The notes beneath the pieces are model-generated. The model made no database searches. It was given only the letters and a program-made list of their open reading frames with translations, and was not told the DNA's origin. A stretch of DNA of 46,454 bases, from positions 1-46,454 of the forward strand of contig SKLV01000060.1 in assembly GCA_007121385.1 (NCBI GenBank), read 5' to 3'. The stretch is from Bdellovibrionales bacterium. Lineage in GTDB: Bacteria; Bdellovibrionota; Bdellovibrionia; Bdellovibrionales; UBA1609. Positions 8,520 to 15,827 of the stretch are shown piece by piece. Each line of letters begins with the position of its first letter. The first letter of the stretch is position 1. A program made the translations under genes and the position numbers.

Positions 8520-9740
8520 TTAAAAGCAGCTTTTGGCCATAAAGCCTCTTTGGCCCGAGCGCAGCTGAACCTCATACCAGCTGGCCGAGTGATCTCGAGC
8601 GAGAACCACTGTCCCCCTTGAAACCTCCATGGTCACCTGAGAGGGCGCTCGAGCGCTGGGCTGAGTGCGCAGGTTACAGTTACGCCCCACTGTGCGGCGC
8701 TGAGGCTGTCCGGAACCAGACTTGGACCTCAACTCCACATTGACTTGACCGGCCTCGGCCCTGGCTCTGGCATCAGTGATACCCTGATCGGCCGCCGTGG
8801 CCGTGGTGCGAGCCTTGACCTCTCGTTCCCGACTCTGAACCACACTTTGCTGGGCCTCATCGCGGCGCTGTTGAGCTCGTTGAACTTGGCTCTGCTGTTC
8901 CTGACGAAGCTGCTGGGCCCGAACTTCGGCTTCGCGAGCGCGAACTCGGCTCTGCTCAGCTTCAGCCTCAGCCATCACTGCTTGCTCTTGCAAAGTGTCC
9001 ACCTGTCGGCGCAGATCTCGGACCTCCTGCTCAGTCTTGGCTACTTTATCTCGAGAAGCAGAAATGTCCTGACGAAATCCCTCAATACGCCTCTCAGACT
9101 CCGCTTTTTCTCGCAGATGGGTCTCCCTGGCTCTTGCCAAACGCTCCATGGCCACATTTTCCTGTTGCTTAGCCTGTTGCAGCTCTCTTTGCACCTGGCT
9201 GGTCTCATCCCTTAAAGCCTGAATCTCAGACTCCACCTTCCTCGCCTGCTCGACCAACTGGGCCACCTTGGCCACTTGCGCATCCCTCTCCTCTTTAGCA
9301 GACTGAGTCACAATTCTTGCCTGCTCCAGATCCCGATTCTTTTCCTGTATTTGAGTCTCGTATTGTTTAACTTCTTCCTCGGCCCTGGCTCGACTCTCTT
9401 CATATCGCCGGTACTCAGCTTGACTGGCGGTAATTTGACGATCCAGATCCCGGATCTCCTGTTGCGCTGCCCTCTCCTTCGCTCTCGCTTGAGAGGCTGC
9501 GGCCTCAGCATCTCTCTTAGCCTGTTCGGCCCTTCGCCTTTCATCTTCTGTCCGACGGCGAGTGGCCTCAGCCTCAGCCCTGGCCGCTTCTGATTCAGCC
9601 ATAGCCTCCTCCATTCCAATCTCTACGTCATCGAGGTCAATGGATAGAGCGGAAGGAGAAAAAATAAGCCCTCCGAGGGAGATAAGCCCCAAGAGAGTCA
9701 CCATCGAAGTAGTCTGCTGGAAAAAATTTAAGCTTTTCAT
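8520..9740 (-). CDS. Secreted coiled-coil protein with C-terminal SH3 domain
   Basis: This is a 406-residue protein with a signal peptide (FFQQTTSMVTLLGLISLGG onward to ALS). Then come about 290 residues of charged heptad coiled coil rich in Ala, Arg, Glu and Gln. It ends in a ~60-residue bacterial SH3 domain: RNCNLRTQPSA, then RGTVVLARD, WYEVQLRSGQRGFM. Such SH3 domains usually bind peptidoglycan, and the layout recalls envelope organisers that work with amidases. The neighbouring divergent gene encodes an amidase, which fits but does not prove a link. I use ATG 9740 (AGGGAGG just upstream) rather than an in-frame codon at 9791. The low-complexity coiled coil makes homology searches unreliable. 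Confidence 0.7.
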   Translation of the reverse strand: MKSLNFFQQTTSMVTLLGLISLGGLIFSPSALSIDLDDVEIGMEEAMAESEAARAEAEATRRRTEDERRRAEQAKRDAEAAASQARAKERAAQQEIRDLDRQITASQAEYRRYEESRARAEEEVKQYETQIQEKNRDLEQARIVTQSAKEERDAQVAKVAQLVEQARKVESEIQALRDETSQVQRELQQAKQQENVAMERLARARETHLREKAESERRIEGFRQDISASRDKVAKTEQEVRDLRRQVDTLQEQAVMAEAEAEQSRVRAREAEVRAQQLRQEQQSQVQRAQQRRDEAQQSVVQSREREVKARTTATAADQGITDARARAEAGQVNVELRSKSGSGQPQRRTVGRNCNLRTQPSARAPSQVTMEVSRGTVVLARDHSASWYEVQLRSGQRGFMAKSCF

Positions 9741-9870
9741 GGCCTCCCTATCGGGGGAGAGAGGAAGGAACTTTATAAACTCAGTGAACAAAAGTGAAAT
9801 TAGTTCAAATCAGGACCCATTTTTGGACCGCTCGTAAAGAAGGTGGACAGAAGAACATAAAATAAGTGAT

Positions 9871-9884
9871 TTTAAGCACTTAAA
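9871..9884. promoter_or_regulatory. Palindrome, possible activator site for the sigma-54 promoter
   Basis: The sequence is TTTAAG-CA-CTTAAA, a perfect 6-base inverted repeat. It lies about 150-165 bases upstream of the predicted sigma-54 start, which is in the range where enhancer-binding activators usually bind. It could equally serve the divergent coiled-coil gene. No binding protein can be named. Confidence 0.35.
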
Positions 9885-10010
9885 CTAAAAGAAGACTCTA
9901 AAACTAAACTCCCCTCTTGCGACTAAGGGCCAGATAGGGACTTTGGGACCTTAAAGAGGCAAATTTGCCAGCCTCTAGAGGGCTTATTTTTGATTAGGCT
10001 CCTAAAAAGT

Positions 10011-10026
10011 TGGCACCGGACTTGCT
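10011..10026 (+). promoter_or_regulatory. Sigma-54 (-24/-12) promoter
   Basis: The sequence TGGCACCGGACTTGCT matches the consensus TGGCACG-N4-TTGCW at all positions but one, with GG (10012-10013) and GC (10024-10025) exactly ten bases apart. Transcription should begin near 10036-10039. No good sigma-70 pair overlaps it. It lies just before a strong terminator, so the product would be a short RNA. Confidence 0.75.
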
Positions 10027-10036
10027 TATAGGTTTG

Positions 10037-10091
10037 GTATCCCCCCTTGGCGACCTGGTCCCCCTCCTTACCCTCCAGGTCGCTTTTTTTT
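10037..10091 (+). ncRNA. Predicted ~55-nt sigma-54-dependent small RNA with an anti-Shine-Dalgarno loop
   Basis: The start is inferred from the sigma-54 element and the end from the terminator. The RNA would have a C-run at its 5' end (CCCCCC, 10041-10046). A 9-bp stem follows, GCGACCTGG (10050-10058) paired with CCAGGTCGC (10075-10083), with a 16-base loop. The loop contains CCTCCTTA (10064-10071), identical to the last eight bases of bacterial 16S rRNA. Such a loop could pair with Shine-Dalgarno sequences of mRNAs. The alternative is that this is only an early terminator in the leader of the amidase gene, 120 bases on. The sequence is clear; expression and function are inferred. Confidence 0.55.
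10050..10091 (+). terminator. Intrinsic terminator of the predicted small RNA
   Basis: A perfect 9-bp GC-rich stem (10050-10058 with 10075-10083) is followed at once by eight T residues. It points rightward, although the nearest rightward gene upstream ends at 8475 and the gene between (8520-9740) points left. So it must end a transcript starting within this gap. Confidence 0.85.
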
Positions 10092-10212
10092 GCCTTTTTT
10101 ATGGCTCACTGCATTATATGCCCTCGTAAAGTGCCGCCTTGGCCCAGGCTCTGGTTGAGTTTAGGTCCAAGCCCACTTCCACCTTGGCCTTGGGGCCCAC
10201 TACAATTGGATT

Positions 10213-11016
10213 ATGCCCATAGCTCCCCTCTTCTCTCGAATTTTATTGAGCCCCTTGGTCCTTGCTGGACTGATTGGGCTTCCCGCTCAGGCTCTTCATG
10301 TGATGGTGGACCCAGGCCATGGGGGACGTGACCTTGGTGCCACCCATGGAGGACTTAGAGAGTCTGATTTGGCCCTCAGAATTTCTCAACTCCTGGCCGA
10401 ACACCTCCGCCAAGACCCTGATTTTAAAGTCACTCTCACCCGTACTGACGATCACTATGTCAGCCTCACTGAGCGGGTGCAGATGGCTCAGTCGACCCCG
10501 GCTGACCTCTTTCTCAGCCTCCATGTAAACTCATCCCCCGACTCCCGTGCTCGAGGTGTAGAGTTCTACTTTCGCAGTCAGCTTCCCCCCGATCAGGAGG
10601 CCATGGCTCAAGCGGCTCGGGAGAATGCGAACTACCTTCATCACCTTGAAGGGAGCCAGGGTCCAAAAAGTCACTTAAAAGCTCACAAAAAAAATGAGGT
10701 GGATCTCATTGTAGAGGACTTAGTTGAGCAAAAACGCACTCGTCTTAGCAGTGAGCTCACTCGCCGTCTGGATCGCCAGTGGAGGGGATTGCGCAAACAG
10801 TCTAAGATGAACAGTCTTCGCCAAGCTCCTTTTAGAGTGATCACCCAGCCCCCCATGCCCTCCGCTCTTGTTGAAGTGGGCTTTTTAACTAACAGTCGAG
10901 AGGCCCAACTCCTTAAGAGCCCTGAGTACCAAGCCCAAGTGGCTTTAAGCCTTTATAGAGGCTTGAGAGATTTTAAAGAATTAATGGACAAAGATCGGCC
11001 CCTAGGCCTACAGTAG
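10213..11016 (+). CDS. N-acetylmuramoyl-L-alanine amidase (Amidase_3)
   Basis: This is a periplasmic zinc amidase that cuts the bond between MurNAc and the peptide stem. It is 267 residues long with a signal peptide ending PAQA (about residue 27). The zinc ligands are visible: His in VDPGHGG, Glu in GLRESDL and His in SLHVNSS. The catalytic Glu is in ALVEVGFLTN. It is a bare catalytic domain of the AmiC type, lacking an AMIN domain, so it must be targeted another way. The coiled-coil/SH3 gene across the promoter region is a possible partner. Its stop lies five bases before RNase PH, so these two are probably co-transcribed. No clear ribosome site precedes ATG 10213. Confidence 0.88.
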   Translation: MPIAPLFSRILLSPLVLAGLIGLPAQALHVMVDPGHGGRDLGATHGGLRESDLALRISQLLAEHLRQDPDFKVTLTRTDDHYVSLTERVQMAQSTPADLFLSLHVNSSPDSRARGVEFYFRSQLPPDQEAMAQAARENANYLHHLEGSQGPKSHLKAHKKNEVDLIVEDLVEQKRTRLSSELTRRLDRQWRGLRKQSKMNSLRQAPFRVITQPPMPSALVEVGFLTNSREAQLLKSPEYQAQVALSLYRGLRDFKELMDKDRPLGLQ

Positions 11017-11021
11017 GCGCC

Positions 11022-11756
11022 ATGCGCACAGACGGCCGAAACCCGAATGAAATCCGCCCCCTTCATTTAACTCCTGAAGTCATTCGCCACGCTGAAGGCA
11101 GTGTGGAGATCAGTATGGGTCACACCCGCCTGATCTGCACGGCCTCAGTGGACGATCGGTTACCAAAATGGCTGGCCGGCTCTGGTCAGGGTTGGGTCAG
11201 TGCTGAGTATGGCATGCTGCCACGCTCAACTCATTCCCGGATCTCTCGAGAAAAAGCCCTGACAGGAGGTCGCAGCCAGGAGATCTCCCGCCTGATTGGC
11301 CGAGCCCTGAGGGCTGGGGTCAATCTAAAGGCTCTGGGTGAACGACAAATTAATGTGGATTGCGATGTGATCCAGGCCGATGGGGGGACCCGCACGGCGG
11401 CAGTCACCGGAGGCTTTGTCGCCTTGGCCTTGGCTCTTAAGTTTTTACAAGACCAAGGTGAGCTGAAAGAATTGCCTTTAACTCAGTATATTGCCGCTAT
11501 CAGTGTGGGCCTCCATAGAGGAGAAGCCCTTCTGGACCTGAACTACGATGAGGACTTTGCCTGTGGAACGGACATGAACTTTGTTCTGGCTCCTGGAAAC
11601 CGCTTTGTTGAGGTCCAGGGAACTGCAGAAAGTGGCACCTATAGCCGCCAAGAGCTCAATGCCATGCTGGACTTGGCAGTGAGCGGCTGTGATCATCTCT
11701 TTGTCCAACAGGCCAAGATTATTGGCTCTTTCTTTCCTCTCCAAAGCGAGAGTTAA
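11022..11756 (+). CDS. rph: Ribonuclease PH
   Basis: This is a phosphate-dependent 3' exoribonuclease that trims tRNA precursors. It has 244 residues, the usual length. Family hallmarks are MRTDGR at the N-terminus, EYGMLPRSTHSR, GRSQEISRLIGRALR, the phosphate-binding and active-site region DCDVIQADGGTRTA, and DLNYDEDFACGTDMNFV. It lies between the amidase and rdgB with gaps of five and three bases. The order rph-rdgB is common in bacteria. Confidence 0.95.
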   Translation: MRTDGRNPNEIRPLHLTPEVIRHAEGSVEISMGHTRLICTASVDDRLPKWLAGSGQGWVSAEYGMLPRSTHSRISREKALTGGRSQEISRLIGRALRAGVNLKALGERQINVDCDVIQADGGTRTAAVTGGFVALALALKFLQDQGELKELPLTQYIAAISVGLHRGEALLDLNYDEDFACGTDMNFVLAPGNRFVEVQGTAESGTYSRQELNAMLDLAVSGCDHLFVQQAKIIGSFFPLQSES

Positions 11757-11759
11757 GCA

Positions 11760-12362
11760 GTGATTGACCAGCTTTGGGTGGCCACCACCAATTCGGGAAA
11801 ACTGGCTGAATTTCGCGCCCTTTTGGATGGCTACGGAGTTGGGGTCCACTCTCCGGCTGAACTGGCTGTTTACTCCAGCCCTCCGGAAACTGGAGATAGC
11901 TTTTTGGCCAATGCTCGCATTAAGGCTAAGGCCCTCAGGGCTCTTAAGGCCGACCAGTGGGTTATTGGGGAGGACAGCGGACTGGAGGTGGACGGCCTAG
12001 GGGGGCTGCCAGGAATTCACTCTGCCCGCTATGCTGGAGACAAAGCCTCAGATCCTGAAAATGTAGCAAAGCTCCTTAAAATGCTGAAGATTCGCTCTCC
12101 GCAAAACCGCCGAGCCCGCTTCCGGGCCCTTTTAGTGGCCCTCTCCCCCCAGGGGGAGGAATTCGTCTTTGAGGGGCTCTTGGAGGGGCAAATTAGTGAA
12201 GTCCCCAAGGGTCAAAAGGGCTTTGGCTATGACCCTGTGTTTATTCCGGAAGGAGAGGATAAAACTCTGGCCGAGCTGCCGCCCGCCTTTAAGAACAAGG
12301 TCTCTCACCGGGCTCAGGCCCTCCGCCAGTGGGCTAGAGAGCAAAAAATTATCCCTGAATGA
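11760..12362 (+). CDS. rdgB: dITP/XTP pyrophosphatase (RdgB/HAM1)
   Basis: This enzyme removes non-canonical purine nucleotides (ITP, dITP, XTP) from the pool by hydrolysis to the monophosphate. It has 200 residues. Motifs are VATTNSGKLAEF at the start, GEDSGLEVDGLGGLPGIHSARYAG in two parts, GYDPVF, and the C-terminal KNKVSHRAQAL. Translation starts at GTG 11760, three bases after the rph stop, which suggests coupling. Confidence 0.93.
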   Translation: MIDQLWVATTNSGKLAEFRALLDGYGVGVHSPAELAVYSSPPETGDSFLANARIKAKALRALKADQWVIGEDSGLEVDGLGGLPGIHSARYAGDKASDPENVAKLLKMLKIRSPQNRRARFRALLVALSPQGEEFVFEGLLEGQISEVPKGQKGFGYDPVFIPEGEDKTLAELPPAFKNKVSHRAQALRQWAREQKIIPE

Positions 12363-12363
12363 A

Positions 12364-12413
12364 GCCTAGGTGGACAGACTCACTTCTGTAGGCTAAGAAC
12401 TGGAAGTCCTTAG
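12364..12413 (+). promoter_or_regulatory. Two inverted repeats in the prs leader
   Basis: Between rdgB and prs are AGCCTA...TAGGCT (12364-12369 with 12389-12394) and CTAAG-A-ACT-GGA-AGT-C-CTTAG (12393-12413). The second forms a tight 8-bp hairpin with one mismatch. Neither is followed by a T-run, so they are not standard terminators. They may be leader structures or an operator for prs. Confidence 0.3.
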
Positions 12414-12453
12414 AATTTCTGAGGCAACCAAATTGATCCATAGGGACCCGTCA

Positions 12454-13446
12454 ATGAGTGAACTCACCGGATTAGGTAATATGAGTGGTTTTTCAACCAC
12501 AAATGGCTTGAAAATTTTTTCTGGTAACTCCAATCCAGAGTTTGCCCATAAGGTCGCCACAGAGGCCGGCGTGGAACTTGGGCACTGCGATATTAGTCGA
12601 TTTGCCGATGGAGAGGTCAGAGTAGAAATTCACGAGTCTGTGCGCGGCTGCAATGTCTTTGTGATTCAAAGCACCAGCCCTCCGGTCAATGAAAACTATA
12701 TGGAGTTGTTTATGATCGTGGACGCTCTGAAAAGAGCTTCAGCGGCCGATATCACTCTGGTGATGCCCTACTATGGTTATGCCCGTCAAGATCGCAAGGT
12801 GGCACCCCGAGCTCCTATCTCAGCCAAATGTGTTGCCAAACTTTGCGAGGCGGCTGGGGCTCGAAGGATGGTGGTGGTAGACCTACACAGTAGCCAAATT
12901 CAGGGCTTCTTTGATGGCCCTGTGGACCACCTCTTTGCCATTCCCACCTTAGCCCGAGCCTGGCGGCAGAAAATGGGCTTTGGCCAAGATTTTGTCTGTG
13001 TCAGCCCCGATGCTGGAGGGGTAGAGAGAGCTCGAGCTTTTGCCAAGCGCATTGAATGCAGCATGGCCATCATCGACAAAAGGCGCTCTGGCCCCAACGA
13101 GGCCCAGGCTCTGCACCTGATTGGGGATGTGGCGGATAAAACGGCCATCATTCTTGATGATATGATTGATACTGCGGGAACCATGGTGCAAGCAGTTGAC
13201 AGCCTCCTGAAAAATGGGGCAAAAAGGGTGTTTGCCGTGGCCACCCACCCCGTTCTGTCGGGCCCGGCCATCTCAAGGCTCAACGAAAGTCGCATTGAGA
13301 AGGTCTGGGTGACAGACTCCATCCCCTTAAAGGATGAAGCCAAGGAGTGCAAAAAAATTGAAGTGGTCAGTGTAGCTCCCGTGGTGGCCGAGGCCATTCG
13401 GCGAATTTACACATATGATTCGGTGAGTGCTTTATTTGATAACTGA
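12454..13446 (+). CDS. prs: Ribose-phosphate pyrophosphokinase (PRPP synthase)
   Basis: This makes PRPP from ribose-5-phosphate and ATP for nucleotide, His and Trp synthesis. Motifs are the N-terminal KIFSGNSNPEFA, the catalytic-loop region PYYGYARQDRK, DLHSSQIQGFF, and the PRPP-binding DDMIDTAGTM. I choose ATG 12454 because AGGGA lies seven bases upstream. This gives about 18 residues before the usual start. ATG 12481 gives a more normal length but has only a weak AGG upstream. The gene is followed by L25 and Pth, a common order (prs-rplY-pth-ychF). Confidence 0.94.
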   Translation: MSELTGLGNMSGFSTTNGLKIFSGNSNPEFAHKVATEAGVELGHCDISRFADGEVRVEIHESVRGCNVFVIQSTSPPVNENYMELFMIVDALKRASAADITLVMPYYGYARQDRKVAPRAPISAKCVAKLCEAAGARRMVVVDLHSSQIQGFFDGPVDHLFAIPTLARAWRQKMGFGQDFVCVSPDAGGVERARAFAKRIECSMAIIDKRRSGPNEAQALHLIGDVADKTAIILDDMIDTAGTMVQAVDSLLKNGAKRVFAVATHPVLSGPAISRLNESRIEKVWVTDSIPLKDEAKECKKIEVVSVAPVVAEAIRRIYTYDSVSALFDN

Positions 13447-13482
13447 TGGATAACTAATTTATTAGGATAACGAGGTCTTGCC

Positions 13483-14139
13483 ATGACAACCCAGGAAAAT
13501 ATAACCCTTGAAGCTTTCCCCCGACAATCTGGAAAAGGGCAAGCGCGTTCTCTGCGTCGAGATAAAAACACCCCCGCTGTGGTCTATGGTCCAAAAGTCA
13601 ATGGACTGCCTTTCTCTCTGCTCGAAAAGGAAGTGGTTAAGTATTCAAAGCACCACTTTGAAAATACCATCTTCACTTTAAAGAGCTCCGACCCCAAACT
13701 GAATGGATTAAGAGTTCTGCGCAAAGCCATTGACGTTCATCCGGTGTCTCGTCGCCCCATGCATGTGGACTTTATTGCCCCCGATATGACCAAAGAGGTG
13801 CGAGTGAATTTGGAGCTGCGCTTTGAAGGCAAGGCCAAAGGCACTCTTGAGGGCGGAGTCGTCAATATCATCAAACGGGACATTGAGGTGGAGTGCCTGC
13901 CCACAGCCATTCCCGAGTTCATCTCTGTGGATATCAGCCACCTGGATGTGGATGGAAGTATTCATGTCTCCGACCTCAGCATCCCTCCGGGGGTGGAACT
14001 CATCACGGCAGGTGATGAAACAGTGGTGACCTGTGCGGTGGTGGCGGAAGAGCCGGCCACACCAGCTGCTGGAGCTCCTGCTGAAGGCGCTGCAGCTGGC
14101 GGGACCGAGACGGCCGCCCCAGCTGAAGACAAGAAGTAG
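13483..14139 (+). CDS. rplY: Ribosomal protein L25 (CTC/TL5 form)
   Basis: This 5S rRNA-binding large-subunit protein is in the long two-domain form (218 residues). The first ~95 residues are the L25 domain (RSLRRDKNTPAVVYG, then HVDF). A beta domain of the TL5/CTC type follows, with a low-complexity Ala/Pro/Gly/Glu tail of about 30 residues. It lies 36 bases after prs and 17 before pth, in the usual operon order. Confidence 0.93.
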   Translation: MTTQENITLEAFPRQSGKGQARSLRRDKNTPAVVYGPKVNGLPFSLLEKEVVKYSKHHFENTIFTLKSSDPKLNGLRVLRKAIDVHPVSRRPMHVDFIAPDMTKEVRVNLELRFEGKAKGTLEGGVVNIIKRDIEVECLPTAIPEFISVDISHLDVDGSIHVSDLSIPPGVELITAGDETVVTCAVVAEEPATPAAGAPAEGAAAGGTETAAPAEDKK

Positions 14140-14156
14140 ACTCCGGGCCCCTGGGC

Positions 14157-14726
14157 ATGAAAATGATTGTTGGCCTGGGAAACCCCGGCCCCAAGTATCT
14201 TCTGACAAGACACAATATTGGCTTTATGGTGATCGATGCCCTGGCTCAGCGGTGGGGCCAAGGGGTCTTTCGCTCCGAGCATAAATCTTTGACTGAGAAG
14301 CTGAGCCTTGAGGGACAAAAGCTTCTCCTCGCCAAACCCCAAACTTATATGAACCTTTCCGGCGAGGCCGTGCAGAGCCTTCTCAGCTACTATGCGGTGG
14401 AAACTGAAGATCTCGTGGTGATTCAAGACGACTGTGACCTCCCCTTTCAAGCCCTACGTCTTCAGCGCCATCGGGGGCATGGGGGACATAATGGGATTCG
14501 CAATATTCACCAGCACTTGGGCCCTGACTACATTCGGCTTAAATTGGGAGTGGGACGCCCCTCTCACCCCTCTCAACCTGTGGCCGACTATCTCCTTTCT
14601 GACTTCAGTCGGGAGGAGCAAAAGGCCCTTCCCGACTTTTTGGCTTATTCTTGTGAGGCCCTAGAAAATCTGCTTCGCCAGGGCTATGATAAAACTTCAT
14701 CCTTATTCAATCGAGGAGCTCCATGA
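14157..14726 (+). CDS. pth: Peptidyl-tRNA hydrolase
   Basis: This frees tRNA from peptidyl-tRNA that has dropped off ribosomes. It has 189 residues. The catalytic His is in TRHNIGF and the supporting Asp in IQDDCDLP. Asn sites are in QTYMNLSGE and GGHNGIRNI. The stop overlaps the ATG of ychF (ATGA at 14723-14726). It follows rplY, as in many genomes. Confidence 0.95.
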   Translation: MKMIVGLGNPGPKYLLTRHNIGFMVIDALAQRWGQGVFRSEHKSLTEKLSLEGQKLLLAKPQTYMNLSGEAVQSLLSYYAVETEDLVVIQDDCDLPFQALRLQRHRGHGGHNGIRNIHQHLGPDYIRLKLGVGRPSHPSQPVADYLLSDFSREEQKALPDFLAYSCEALENLLRQGYDKTSSLFNRGAP

Positions 14727-15823
14727 GTTTAAAATGCGGAATTGTTGGTTTGCCCAATGTGGGAAAAAGCACTTTGTTTAACGCCTTGACGGCAGCCAAA
14801 GCTGAGGCCGCCAACTATCCCTTTTGCACTATTGATCCCAATGTGGGTGTTGTGACGGTTCCCGATCCCCGGATGGAGCAGATCAGTCAGTGGATAAAGC
14901 CGCAAAAACAAATTCCAACGACCATTGAGTTTGTGGACATTGCCGGCCTAGTGGCGGGGGCCAGCAAAGGGGAAGGGCTGGGAAATCAGTTTTTAGCTAA
15001 TATTCGTGAGACAGATGCCATTGTTCATGTGGTGCGCTGCTTTGAAGACAGCAATGTAGTCCATGTGAGTGGCTCCATTGATCCCTTACGAGATATTGAT
15101 GTGATCAATACGGAGCTGATGCTGGCTGACTTAGAGAGTGTTGAAAAACGGCTCAAACGCATTGAAAAGGTGGCCCAGGTGAGCAAGGACGCCAAAGTGA
15201 AGGCCGAATACCAGTTGCTCAAAAAACTTTTTGCGGCCCTAGGCGATGGTCGCCCTGCCCGCAGCGTGGAGGTGGAAGAAGCCGAAGTCTCCGTGCTGCG
15301 TGAGCTTCATCTGCTCACGGCTAAACCCACCCTCTACGCCTGCAATGTCTCGGAGGAAGATTTTAGCCGGGGCCAAAGCACCTTTGTCGATTTGGTACAA
15401 CAGCGAGCCGACTCGGAAGGTAATAAGTGCCTGATGATTTGCAGTGCTCTGGAGGCGGAAATTGCCCAGCTGGAGCCTGAGGAGAGGCAAGAGTTTCTCC
15501 AATCACTGGGAGCCTCTGAGCCAGGCCTTCACCGCCTCATCAGGGAGTCCTATGCTCTCCTGAACTTGATCACCTATTTTACGGCCGGAGAGAAAGAGGT
15601 CAGAGCTTGGACCATTGTCAAAGGCACAAAAGCCCCTCAGGCCGCCGGAGTGATTCACACAGACTTTGAAAAGGGCTTTATTCGGGCTGAGACCTACCAC
15701 TGCGAAGACCTCTTTGAACTCAAAAGTGAAGCGGCTGTCAAAGAGGCCGGGCGCTATCGCTCAGAGGGAAAGGAGTATGTGGTTAAAGATGGAGACATTC
15801 TCTTTTTCCGCTTTAATGTTTAA
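14723..15823 (+). CDS. ychF: Redox-responsive ATPase/GTPase YchF
   Basis: This is an Obg-family P-loop protein (366 residues) that binds ATP in preference to GTP and associates with ribosomes. P-loop GLPNVGKST is at the N-terminus, followed by DIAGLVAGASKGEGLGNQFL. The G4 position reads NVSEED instead of NKxD, which is typical of YchF and its ATP preference. The C-terminal TGS domain ends in GDILFFRFNV. Translation is coupled to pth. The gene converges with the PilZ gene four bases on. Confidence 0.95.
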   Translation: MSLKCGIVGLPNVGKSTLFNALTAAKAEAANYPFCTIDPNVGVVTVPDPRMEQISQWIKPQKQIPTTIEFVDIAGLVAGASKGEGLGNQFLANIRETDAIVHVVRCFEDSNVVHVSGSIDPLRDIDVINTELMLADLESVEKRLKRIEKVAQVSKDAKVKAEYQLLKKLFAALGDGRPARSVEVEEAEVSVLRELHLLTAKPTLYACNVSEEDFSRGQSTFVDLVQQRADSEGNKCLMICSALEAEIAQLEPEERQEFLQSLGASEPGLHRLIRESYALLNLITYFTAGEKEVRAWTIVKGTKAPQAAGVIHTDFEKGFIRAETYHCEDLFELKSEAAVKEAGRYRSEGKEYVVKDGDILFFRFNV

Positions 15824-15827
15824 AGAT

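Larger units (their letters stand above)
9741..10212. other. 472-base non-coding region between the coiled-coil and amidase genes
   Basis: No convincing reading frame is present. The left part holds the promoter of the coiled-coil gene (TATAAA on the minus strand at 9777-9772). In the middle are two palindromes, TTTAAG-CA-CTTAAA (9871-9884) and GGCAAATTTGCC (9958-9969). The second is nested in an AGAGGC/GCCTCT inverted repeat (9955-9976). The right part holds a sigma-54 promoter and an intrinsic terminator that together predict a short RNA. From 10092 to 10212 I see nothing except the leader of the amidase gene, which has no clear promoter or ribosome site. Confidence 0.7.

Noticed and set aside
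10010-10031. TTGGCA and TTATAG as a sigma-70 promoter for the small RNA
   Set aside because: The two boxes are only ten bases apart, far short of 16-18. The sigma-54 reading fits much better.
12900-13397. 165-codon minus-strand frame inside prs
   Set aside because: It lies in antisense to a highly conserved enzyme and has no ribosome site or homology.
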